NCBI GenBank assembly: GCA_023439545.1
Contig: JAEXNT010000069.1
Span: forward strand, 1 to 55,720
DNA length: 55,720 nt
Origin: Bacillota bacterium
GTDB lineage: Bacteria > Bacillota > Clostridia > Acetivibrionales > DTU013
Direction of reading: 5' to 3'
In this document: one piece after another, positions 42,992-50,294 of the stretch
Layout of the letters: each line of letters starts with the position of its first letter
How positions within the stretch are numbered: the stretch's first letter is position 1
The notes under the pieces: model-generated
What the model saw: the letters and a program-made list of their open reading frames with translations, nothing else
Database searches by the model: none
What the model was told of the DNA's origin: nothing
Made by a program: the position numbers and the translations under genes

Positions 42992-43679
42992 GCGAATACC
43001 TCCCTGTAAAGCTCATCAAGCGATTTGTTCCTTTCGCTCCTCAATACGTCCGTGAGGCCGTAAAGCACGATTTTGCCTTCCTTCAGAAAACATGCCTCAT
43101 CAAGTATGCTCTCGACTTCGTTTATAAGGTGGCTGGTTACAAGTATCGTGCTTTCCTGATTGAAGCATTTCACTATCGCGCCGAGAATCTGCTCCCTCGC
43201 AACCGGATCGACGCCGTTCAGCGGTTCGTCGAGGATTATCAGCCTGGCGTCCCTTGAAAGGGTCAGCGCCAGCGCAAGCTTTTCCTTCATGCCTTTCGAA
43301 AGACTTTTGAATTTCATATCCTCGGTCAGTTTCATAAAATCCAGCAATTCAGCAAATCGCTTCGTGTTAAAATCCGCAAAAAATACGGCATACGTCTCCT
43401 TTGCCTCTTTGATCGTCATCCAGTCGTACAGGAAATCGCTGTCTGAAGTAAAGCGACGAGTTCCTTCGACTTATATCCTATCTCCCTGTCACAGACGGTA
43501 ATACTGCCGGAAGTAGGGCGTACGAGACCCGTGGCAAGCTTGAGGAATGTGGTCTTGCCGCTTCCGTTAGGTCCGAGCAGTCCGACGATCCTGCCCTGTT
43601 CGAGCTGGATACTGACGCCGGACAATGCACTTTTTTTAAAATAATTCTTGGTAATATTATCAGCCTTCAGCGTGATCAT
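42985..43679 (-). pseudogene. ABC transporter ATP-binding protein, frameshifted
   Basis: The two parts together form a typical 230-aa ATPase. The first part has Walker A GLLGPNGSGKTTFLKL; the second has LSKGMKEKLALALTLSRD, Walker B LIILDEPLNGVD and the H-loop VTSHL. Near 43441 the frame changes: LVALLQTAISC should read LVALLPDSDFLYDWMTI. Restoring one C (CTTCCAGAC for CTTCAGAC) joins the frames exactly. It is thus a single-base deletion, either a true mutation or a sequencing error. The start at 43679 (MITLKADN) has AGGAAG upstream. Confidence 0.88.
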
Positions 43680-44040
43680 TCTTATCTTCCTCCAAAACAC
43701 TTTCTATGTTTTCGATAACTTCCTTTTTTCCCATTCCGAGTTCCTTCATTTCGCCGACATACCTTCTGGTATATTTGTAAGCTTGAGTGGAGCGCAGCTT
43801 TTCGACCAGTTCCTCTCCTTCGGTTATAAAGGTTCCGATCCCCCTCTGAGGATAAGCCACACCTTCGCGTTCAAGTTCCATATAGACTCTTTGCACCGTA
43901 TTTGGATTGACCTTGAAATTTTCTGCTATTTCCCTGACGGACGGAAGTTTATCCCCGCCCTTGAGTTTTCCCGCGACTATGTCAGCCTTGATTTTTTCAA
44001 CGATCTGCAAATAGATCGGAGCGCTGTCATTAAACTTCAT
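43660..44040 (-). CDS. GntR family regulator, YtrA subfamily
   Basis: The 126-aa protein has the N-terminal winged HTH (KLPSVREIAENFKVNPNTVQRVY) and the short all-helical YtrA-type C-terminal part. YtrA regulators repress the ABC transporter operon they begin. The start at 44040 (MKFNDSAPIY) is used, GGAGG being 12 nt upstream. The gene overlaps the start of the ATPase gene by 20 bp. Confidence 0.92.
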   Translation of the reverse strand: MKFNDSAPIYLQIVEKIKADIVAGKLKGGDKLPSVREIAENFKVNPNTVQRVYMELEREGVAYPQRGIGTFITEGEELVEKLRSTQAYKYTRRYVGEMKELGMGKKEVIENIESVLEEDKNDHAEG

Positions 44041-44072
44041 AACATATATTAACCTCCCAACCATCAAACTAG

Positions 44073-44092
44073 TGTACTATCATAGTAGTACA
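44073..44092. promoter_or_regulatory. operator for the YtrA-type regulator
   Basis: TGTACTA-TCATAG-TAGTACA is a perfect 7+7 inverted repeat. It covers the -10 box of the operon promoter and is the expected site for self-repression. Confidence 0.75.
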
Positions 44093-44110
44093 GAGTGACA
44101 CAATTGTCAA
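44082..44110 (-). promoter_or_regulatory. sigma-A promoter of the YtrA-ABC operon
   Basis: TTGACA at 44110-44105 and TACTAT at 44087-44082 with a 17-bp spacer. The operator overlaps the -10 box. Confidence 0.8.
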
Positions 44111-44123
44111 GAAAAATTTTACT

Positions 44124-44178
44124 GAGACATTGGACAAGGGTGGAGCAGGGACTTTGTCCCCTTGTCTCTCTGTCCCAC
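44124..44178. repeat. REP-like GGGACTTTGTCCC palindrome
   Basis: GACAAGGG-TGGAGCA-GGGAC-TTT-GTCCCCTTGTC forms nested hairpins (44133-44166), with GAGACA and TGTCTC beyond. It lies between the YtrA promoter and the arginase terminator and recalls the GGGACGG repeats elsewhere in the window. Confidence 0.65.
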
Positions 44179-44196
44179 CTGTCGCGCTATATCAGT

Positions 44197-44237
44197 AAAA
44201 AGCACCGCAGCCGGGCTAATTTACCGGCATACGGTGC
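44197..44237 (-). terminator. Rho-independent terminator of arginase
   Basis: GCACCGTATGCCGG pairs with CCGGCTGCGGTGC and is followed by TTTTTACTG on the minus strand, about 50 nt past the arginase stop. Confidence 0.88.
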
Positions 44238-44287
44238 ATCTCTGATACAAATTACTATTTTTTACAGTTTTCCACTATACCTAAGCC

Positions 44288-45211
44288 CTAGAAATTGCTT
44301 GCCATATTTCCGGCTATCCTTTTTCCCAATACGGAGCAAATCAGTGAAACTGCCAGTTCACCCGTAACGTTGGCATTATCCAGGATAGGATTCAATTCCA
44401 CGAGTTCCATTGAAAGCAGCTTGGGCCTCGCAGAAATGATCTCCGCAGCAAGATGGGCCTCACGGTATGTCAGCCCGCCTTTAACAGGCGTACCGACGCC
44501 GGGTGCGTCCGAGGGCGTTACCACATCGAGGTCGAAGCTCAGGTGGAAGCCTTCTGTCCCTGCTTCAACAATGTCCAGCGCCTTCTGCATAACGGCGCGG
44601 AGGCCGTACATGTCCACATCCTCCATCGTAAACACCGTAACATGACGCTTTTTCAACAGCTTGGCCTCTTCGGGGTCAAGTGATCTGGCTCCGATGACAA
44701 CTACCTTCTCAGGGTTTATATATTCCACCTCCCGAGGTTTGAAGCCAGCCATTTCAAGCATGCCTGTGCCAGTTGCAGCAGCCAGCGACATTCCGTGCAG
44801 GTTGCCCGTCAGCGTAGTATGCTCCGTGTTGAAATCACCGTGAGCGTCAAGCCATATGACGCCTATATTTTTATAATAACTCTGCACTCCGAGCAGAGTA
44901 CCGGTCGCAATGCAGTGATCGCCTCCGATCACAAGTGGCATACTGCCCGCTTTCAGGCTTTTGCCCACCATATTGAACAGATCACTGTTGATCTGGGTTA
45001 TTTCCCTTACGTATTTCGGTTTGCCCGTAAGACTGCCCGTATCCTTGCTCTCGGGCACAGGAACCTCGATGTTGCCAAGATCCCTGTAACTTATGCCCAA
45101 ATTCTCAATTGCCTTCATCAGCCCCGAATAGCGGATGGCGCTCGGGCCCATATCCACGCCTCTCCTGTCGGATCCGAGATCTACCGGTACTCCGATCACA
45201 TCGATATTCAT
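44288..45211 (-). CDS. rocF: arginase
   Basis: It hydrolyses arginine to ornithine and urea with a binuclear Mn centre. The 307-aa product has GGDHCIATG (His ligand), WLDAHGDFNT (Asp-His-Asp ligands) and SFDLDVVTPSDAPGVGTPV (Asp-Asp ligands). The start at 45211 (MNIDVIGVPVD) is placed by the G-rich ribosome binding site and family alignment. An agmatinase or formiminoglutamase is less likely given DVIGVPVDLGSDRRGVDMGPS at the N-terminus. It is transcribed alone. Confidence 0.94.
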   Translation of the reverse strand: MNIDVIGVPVDLGSDRRGVDMGPSAIRYSGLMKAIENLGISYRDLGNIEVPVPESKDTGSLTGKPKYVREITQINSDLFNMVGKSLKAGSMPLVIGGDHCIATGTLLGVQSYYKNIGVIWLDAHGDFNTEHTTLTGNLHGMSLAAATGTGMLEMAGFKPREVEYINPEKVVVIGARSLDPEEAKLLKKRHVTVFTMEDVDMYGLRAVMQKALDIVEAGTEGFHLSFDLDVVTPSDAPGVGTPVKGGLTYREAHLAAEIISARPKLLSMELVELNPILDNANVTGELAVSLICSVLGKRIAGNMASNF

Positions 45212-45423
45212 TAATGACCCCCCTATCCCTTTTATTATAAACAAAAGAATTGGACATGGATAGTAAAAAGAAAAAATGCAATAATATGTTTGGTTCAACT
45301 CCAGCACATGTTAGTGTGAGTTTTCCGATAACGAAGCACATAATAAAAGAGACGGAAAAATTGCAGAAAATCAAGGACAAGAGTTTACATGCTTTTTACA
45401 GATCTTGGCAAACCTAAGTGACG
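45212..45423. other. upstream region of arginase
   Basis: A TATAAT on the minus strand (45239-45234) is the likely -10 box of arginase; a clear -35 is not seen. The remainder (45240-45423) shows no gene. No ARG-box palindrome was recognised. Confidence 0.45.
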
Positions 45424-45473
45424 AAAAAGATAATACCCAGCGGGAGCCTGAAAATCCTGCCGGGTGATTATCT
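45424..45473 (-). terminator. Rho-independent terminator of the DUF1538-PII operon
   Basis: AGATAATCACCCGGCAGGA pairs with TCCCGCTGGGTATTATCT with few mismatches and is followed by TTTTTCG on the minus strand, about 65 nt past the PII-like stop. Confidence 0.75.
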
Positions 45474-45538
45474 GGTAATATTATCTTAAGAGGACATGGA
45501 GAATCAACTTCATGAAAACCTGAAAAAGTTATGCTTTC

Positions 45539-46207
45539 TTACTCCCACAGTCCATAAACCGTATTGACATTCTGAGTGAATATGATGCCGTTTCCGGGCT
45601 CGTCTATATTCAACTGCTTCCTGATAGAATTGATGATATTATCCGTTTTTTCAGAAGCTGAAAGAATCATGACGATTTCTTTTTCCGGTTCAATATCCAT
45701 GGAAAACAGCTTGCTGGTTTCATGTATTCCCGAACCTCTCGCGTTGATGATAGTGCCGCCCTTCGAGCCGGCTTTGGCCGCCACCTCGATCACGTCTTCG
45801 GCCTTTCCTTTTTTGACTATCGCCATAATAAGCTGGTACATTTTATTATTTACACCTCTTTCTTCACGAACAGTATTACAACAGTAATTTTTGGTTCCCG
45901 CTATTTCACACACATCTGTCGTAAACGCTATGCCGTGGTTCGGCTTTTCAAACTGAAGCTTCTTGTCGATCAGGCTAAGAACGCGGTCCGCCGTTTCCTT
46001 GTCAGCGCCCATCAGCACAATTTCCTTTCTTTCATCATACAACGCAAGAAAATTCAATACGGAGTTGCTCACGGTGCCTCTTCCCAAAAAAACCGTACCG
46101 CCCTTGATACCGTGCTCCTTGGCAAAATGAAGCACTTTGCTGCCGACGCCTGAGTTCACAATTATATAAATCAGTTCAACAGTAGATGTCATAATATCGC
46201 TAAACAT
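45539..46207 (-). CDS. tandem-domain PII-like protein
   Basis: The 222-aa protein is two PII-like domains in one chain (about 10-100 and 120-220). Each has the same pattern: LIYIIVNSGVGSKVLHFAKE...GGTVFLGRGT...EIVLM and LIMAIVKKGKAEDVIEVAAKA...GGTIINARGS...EIVMI. The end of each domain also repeats (PNHGIAFTTDV and PGNGIIFTQNV). PII proteins sense ADP/ATP and 2-oxoglutarate or related ligands and bind membrane transporters. The gene overlaps the DUF1538 gene by 8 bp, with GGGGAG 9 nt before its ATG, so the two are translationally coupled and likely work together as regulator and transporter. Confidence 0.85.
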   Translation of the reverse strand: MFSDIMTSTVELIYIIVNSGVGSKVLHFAKEHGIKGGTVFLGRGTVSNSVLNFLALYDERKEIVLMGADKETADRVLSLIDKKLQFEKPNHGIAFTTDVCEIAGTKNYCCNTVREERGVNNKMYQLIMAIVKKGKAEDVIEVAAKAGSKGGTIINARGSGIHETSKLFSMDIEPEKEIVMILSASEKTDNIINSIRKQLNIDEPGNGIIFTQNVNTVYGLWE

Positions 46208-47699
46208 TTTTCACAACTCCCCTTGTCCTTGACTTTATCTTAAAAATCAGACCTAATATTTGCAAAGCAATAATCGGCATCAATGCTACCGTCGCAATTA
46301 TACCAAAACCATCGGCCAGTACGCTGGCCTCTTCGACCCTATCGGCGGCGCCCTGCGCAAAGGCCAGAATAAAGGTTGCAGTCATGGGGCCTGATGCTAC
46401 TCCTCCCGAATCGAAAGCTATTCCGACAAAGAGTTTCGGAACAAAATACATCATCGCCACCGAAATCAGATATCCCGGTAGGAGATAGTGCCACAGTTTG
46501 ATTTCGGGAACAAGTATCCTGATCATCGATAATGCAACGGCAAAACCGACTCCGATGGAAAGCGTAATCAGTACGATCCTGCGCTTCACGTACCCGCTCG
46601 TAACATCCTCTATCTGGTGCGTCAATACATTCACAGCCGGTTCGGCCAATATCGTGACAAAACCCATTATAAACGCGATAACAATAATATAAGCATTATT
46701 GTCCATTGAGGCAATAGTATGTCCCAACGTTCTTCCGACATCCATAAATCCGGCATTGACACCGGTTAAAAACAGCACGAGGCCGATCAATGTGTACAGC
46801 AGTCCGAACAGACAGCCCCGGAAAGCTTTTTTAGGCAATTTTCCAGAAACCTTCTGAGTTACGAGAAAGATTAGCAGAATCGGAAGCAGCGCCAGAAAAA
46901 TTTCCCTGGTTATGGCCGGCAGTTCGATCAAAAAAGGACTGATGATCGATGCAGACACGGATTCATGGGCTCCGATGCCCGACGTGATTTTATCAGCTTT
47001 TGAAAAAATACTCATAAGCATGACCGATATAATCGCACCTGTCGAAGCTATGGCCACCAGGCCGAAGCTATCCTTTTCCGAAGCCTTACTGTCCTTTTTC
47101 AGCTCCGAAACACCCTTGGCAAGAGCCAGAATGAACGGAACCGTCAAAGCGCCGGTAGTTGCCCCCGAAGCATCAAAAGAAATGGCCAGGAACTCCGGCG
47201 ACGTAAACAATGCAAGCAGGAAAATCACACCGTATATAACCGACAATAGCTTATACAAAGGAGTATTGTAAACGATTCTGACAAGTCCTGCCGTCAGAAA
47301 GACCGCGATACCGATGGATACGATGATGACAATGCTCCATTTGGTGATTGTTCCCGAAGTAACAAATTCGACCTGATCGGCGAGTATTTGCAAATCAGGC
47401 TCGGCTATAGAAATGAAAAAGCCAAGGACCAATCCTGAAACAACAACGAACCAGATTTTATTTTTCCTCGTGATATTGGCTCCCATAGAATTACCAATAG
47501 GACCGACGCCAATATCCACTCCGAATAGAAAAATTGTCAATCCGGCTATTATAAAAACCACTCCGATAATAAATCTTAACATTATTGGCGTATCGATCGG
47601 CGATATAGTGAAGTTTAGCAAAAATACAATAATTGTTATTGGAAGAACTGAATATAATATTTCCTTGAATTTGGATAATAATACGTACAAATATACCAT
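46200..47699 (-). CDS. DUF1538 multi-pass membrane protein, probable transporter
   Basis: The 499-aa protein has about 12-14 membrane segments and is an internal duplication. Matching pairs are ISIAEPDLQILADQVEFVTSG with VTILAEPAVNVLTHQIEDVTSG (compared in part), LFGVDIGVGPIGNSMG with LTGVNAGFMDVGRTLG, and FDASGATTGALTVPFILALAKG with FDSGGVASGPMTATFILAFAQG. The conserved Asp/Gly/Thr loops in both halves suggest an inverted-repeat transporter with re-entrant loops. DUF1538 has no known substrate to my knowledge, and genes of this family often lie beside PII-like genes. The start is ATG 47699 or, with better spacing from AAAGGA, TTG 47690. Confidence 0.82.
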   Translation of the reverse strand: MVYLYVLLSKFKEILYSVLPITIIVFLLNFTISPIDTPIMLRFIIGVVFIIAGLTIFLFGVDIGVGPIGNSMGANITRKNKIWFVVVSGLVLGFFISIAEPDLQILADQVEFVTSGTITKWSIVIIVSIGIAVFLTAGLVRIVYNTPLYKLLSVIYGVIFLLALFTSPEFLAISFDASGATTGALTVPFILALAKGVSELKKDSKASEKDSFGLVAIASTGAIISVMLMSIFSKADKITSGIGAHESVSASIISPFLIELPAITREIFLALLPILLIFLVTQKVSGKLPKKAFRGCLFGLLYTLIGLVLFLTGVNAGFMDVGRTLGHTIASMDNNAYIIVIAFIMGFVTILAEPAVNVLTHQIEDVTSGYVKRRIVLITLSIGVGFAVALSMIRILVPEIKLWHYLLPGYLISVAMMYFVPKLFVGIAFDSGGVASGPMTATFILAFAQGAADRVEEASVLADGFGIIATVALMPIIALQILGLIFKIKSRTRGVVKNV

Positions 47700-47865
47700 T
47701 CCTTTCTATCAACTTTTAGATTGGTAGGAAGCTTGCTATCACCTCGCAGTACCTGAATTTCCTTGCACTTGTATATTGTTTCCAGACTTAATACTACTGA
47801 TTCCCCAAAAATTTTCCTGAATTGCCGAGGAAGAAAAAATCGCTACTTACCTGATGAATGCACGA

Positions 47866-47905
47866 TTAACAACGTTGTTAAACTAATTATACCGTATAGT
47901 TAGTA
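47866..47905. promoter_or_regulatory. two adjacent palindromes at the DUF1538 promoter
   Basis: TTAACAACGTTGTTAA (47866-47881) is a perfect 16-bp palindrome. ACTAATTATAC-C-GTATAGTTAGT (about 47882-47905) is a second inverted repeat with one mismatch and covers the -10 box. Both look like operator sites for one or two regulators. Confidence 0.7.
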
Positions 47906-47915
47906 AAAGCGTCAA
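47886..47915 (-). promoter_or_regulatory. sigma-A promoter of the DUF1538-PII operon
   Basis: TTGACG at 47915-47910 and TATAAT at 47891-47886 with an 18-bp spacer. The leader to ATG 47699 is about 180 nt, unusually long, with an imperfect AAGCTT-centred hairpin near 47725-47745. Confidence 0.8.
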
Positions 47916-48010
47916 TGAAACGATCGAACGGCACTGTAAGCAACCGCGTCTAGCGTCATACACCCCTTTACTAATATTGTGTCAATATCAGCGATGGAAT
48001 ATGATAATCG

Positions 48011-48832
48011 TCATTTCTTCTTCCAGAACACCCGCAGAAGTATCAGCGTACCTATTACCAATACAGATACGAGTACAATCAGCAAAACTTCTGCAGCAGG
48101 CCCGCCTGTTCTCTGCAGTTCCTTTGGGACGGCGCGCACAGTCGCTTCCGCCGGGAGAGTGCCCGGCTCCGGCAAGGGTGTGTTAGATTGGATATTGAAC
48201 GCAGGGATCGCATCGTTTGCCGGATCGTCTATACATACCCAGCTGTTGCGAACTCCATAGTAATATCTCACAAACCCCCAGTCCCTGCCGTCAGAATCCG
48301 TATATACATTGGAGATACTGAATTTTTCATCTATATCGGAATCTTTGCGGGTTATGATACCGGAACCAGGATAGCTCCAGAATACTACTTCCTTACCCGT
48401 CTTGAATCCGTCGTAATTTCCTTCCCATTGCCGGAATTCACTTTTATGTTCTTCCTCAAAGGAAATGTAATCGTAAACGATCGCAAGCTCATTCATCGGT
48501 ATCCAACCGGCAATACCGCTGTCAAGCTGTACGATGCCCCATTTCTCCCCATCGCGGTCCCTATAGGTAAAGGATACATAGAACTCATTTCCGTTTTGTA
48601 CAGTGGCGACTTTTTTATCCGAAACCGGGCTCTTAAACAAATCCACACTTCCGCCGCTTCCGTCGGCGGTATAGTTTCTGCCCAAAGACTCGCAATTTTC
48701 GGCTTCCCTCCTGTAAAAATCATCATCCGGTTCCCATATCAAATCCGCGGCGACCGGCAAACAAATCATAGTCAAAACTGCAAGGCACATAATCAGTATC
48801 GCTATGGTTTTTGTAAAAACAGATCCCTTCAT
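48011..48832 (-). CDS. secreted membrane-anchored SH3-like protein
   Basis: The 273-aa protein has an N-terminal signal or membrane segment (TIAILIMCLAVLTMICLPVA, residues 9-28), an extracellular region with two SH3-like stretches (VDLFKSPVSDKKVATVQNG and WGIVQLDSGIAGWIP; VVFWSYPGSGIITRKDSD and WGFVRYYYGVRNSWVCIDD), a Pro-rich linker and a C-terminal membrane helix (VLLIVLVSVLVIGTLILL) with a basic KKK end. No LPxTG. The role is unknown. It is the last gene of a three-gene operon with a small membrane protein and an MFS transporter. Confidence 0.8.
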   Translation of the reverse strand: MKGSVFTKTIAILIMCLAVLTMICLPVAADLIWEPDDDFYRREAENCESLGRNYTADGSGGSVDLFKSPVSDKKVATVQNGNEFYVSFTYRDRDGEKWGIVQLDSGIAGWIPMNELAIVYDYISFEEEHKSEFRQWEGNYDGFKTGKEVVFWSYPGSGIITRKDSDIDEKFSISNVYTDSDGRDWGFVRYYYGVRNSWVCIDDPANDAIPAFNIQSNTPLPEPGTLPAEATVRAVPKELQRTGGPAAEVLLIVLVSVLVIGTLILLRVFWKKK

Positions 48833-48848
48833 AACAAACCCTCTTTCA

Positions 48849-49199
48849 TTACATTATTCTGCCCGCAATCGCTCCAATGCTGAAGGAGATCAGGTTGGCG
48901 ACGAAAGAAAACAAAAACGGGCGGCGTATATCCACACTATAAATCATATAACAGTACGCCTCTGCAAGCACTGCCGTTATTTCAAGCGAAAGCTTAATAG
49001 CCTCGGGAGCCCATGCAGTATGATATGCCGCAAGGTAATACAACAGGACGACGGCCGGATTTGTGAGCAGATTTGCCAGAAACACCAGCAACAGGTCCTT
49101 CTTCGTTCGAATACCCGCGGCCAACGCAAATGTAATCTCCACAGCTGCAGTCAGTATGAATGATATGCCAATTACAGGCAGTAGCCAAAATCCTGTCAT
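48849..49199 (-). CDS. small four-helix membrane protein, unknown
   Basis: The 116-aa product has about four hydrophobic segments (LLPVIGISFILTAAVEITFALA, LLLVFLANLLTNPAVVLLYYLA, a third with LEITAVLAEAYCYMI, a last ending AIAGRIM). NLLTNPAVVL and EITAVLAEAYCY are strong polar-in-membrane patterns. I do not recognise the family. Its gene is 12 bp after the MFS gene and 16 bp before the SH3-like gene, so the three form one operon. Confidence 0.75.
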   Translation of the reverse strand: MTGFWLLPVIGISFILTAAVEITFALAAGIRTKKDLLLVFLANLLTNPAVVLLYYLAAYHTAWAPEAIKLSLEITAVLAEAYCYMIYSVDIRRPFLFSFVANLISFSIGAIAGRIM

Positions 49200-49211
49200 A
49201 CTATTTCTTCC

Positions 49212-50240
49212 TCATACCGACGCCTTTCTGAGGCCGGCCCATAACAGCGAGAGTGATGCGAGCGCAGCAAGTGCAAAGCTGAATGAGCCGGTAAGCAGCG
49301 GATCGATTCCTAGATATTCCGGCACAAAGCCTATAAATAAACCAAATGTCAGCAATCCGAATGAGAAGCCCCCGCTGCCTTTAAAAATGCGCGAAACAGC
49401 CCACAGTGTCACCGGCATGGTCATGTTGAAAAGTAATACAGCCCCGATCCCTGCCGGAGGAACCGCTGAAAAAAGGAACAGCACAACTGCTGTTCCCAAT
49501 GTCAGTATAGACATTTTTACTGCTCCTAAACTGTCGGCAAGAAAACCGCCGGCCATTTTACCGAAAACGGCAGCTGATATCAATGCGATACCCCAGTACC
49601 CCTGCGTTTTCCATGAGAAATCGATATTCATACCGACGTAGGAGCGAAGACATACCACTAAAAACAAACAGCTTACTGCGGGTAGTATCTTCGACAGGCA
49701 GGCGCCATCGAAGGAAACGGGTCCGTTGCCCGAGCGTAAGGACCGCCGGGATAAATACTGGGCTGTCAGTATTGTAACAGCCGATGCCAGCAGCATCGCT
49801 GCCACAGTAAATCCAGAGAGTCCTCCCTGCTTACCGAGCAGAGTACCCAGGTATATCCCAAAAGCTCCGGGAGATACAAATACTCCCAAGGCTCCGCTTT
49901 TTTTACCGCTCATATTCAAAACATCGATACCGCCGCCGATGTGGAACAACCCGTTTCCAATGCCGGCTGCAATAGCCACAGCTATCGGTATACCTCCGAA
50001 TCCATACGCCAGGCTTACCAATATGCATCCGGAAGCTGCCAGGACCGCGTTCCGGTCCCATTTGTCAGCCAACAGGCCCATGGGCATTTGCAGTGCAAAG
50101 GCGCAGAAATTGTATAACAGCAGGCACAAGTACCACTGTTCCAAACCATACACCTTAGTAAACAGCAGAAATGCACACGAGAAATCGACCAGAAAATGTA
50201 TTATGGCATATATAAGGATTTTTGTCCGGTTCATTTCCAT
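49212..50240 (-). CDS. MFS transporter
   Basis: The 342-aa protein has about 10-12 membrane segments and the MFS loop signature MGLLADKWDRNAVLA near residue 54. The length is short for the superfamily. The set with a small membrane protein and a secreted SH3-like protein is suggestive of an envelope-related function but the substrate cannot be predicted. GGGAG lies 7 nt before ATG 50240. It is the first gene of the three-gene operon. Confidence 0.85.
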   Translation of the reverse strand: MEMNRTKILIYAIIHFLVDFSCAFLLFTKVYGLEQWYLCLLLYNFCAFALQMPMGLLADKWDRNAVLAASGCILVSLAYGFGGIPIAVAIAAGIGNGLFHIGGGIDVLNMSGKKSGALGVFVSPGAFGIYLGTLLGKQGGLSGFTVAAMLLASAVTILTAQYLSRRSLRSGNGPVSFDGACLSKILPAVSCLFLVVCLRSYVGMNIDFSWKTQGYWGIALISAAVFGKMAGGFLADSLGAVKMSILTLGTAVVLFLFSAVPPAGIGAVLLFNMTMPVTLWAVSRIFKGSGGFSFGLLTFGLFIGFVPEYLGIDPLLTGSFSFALAALASLSLLWAGLRKASV

Positions 50241-50294
50241 ATATTACTCCCGTTCTATATAGACGTATAATATGGAACGAGGTTCCCGGCCGGA

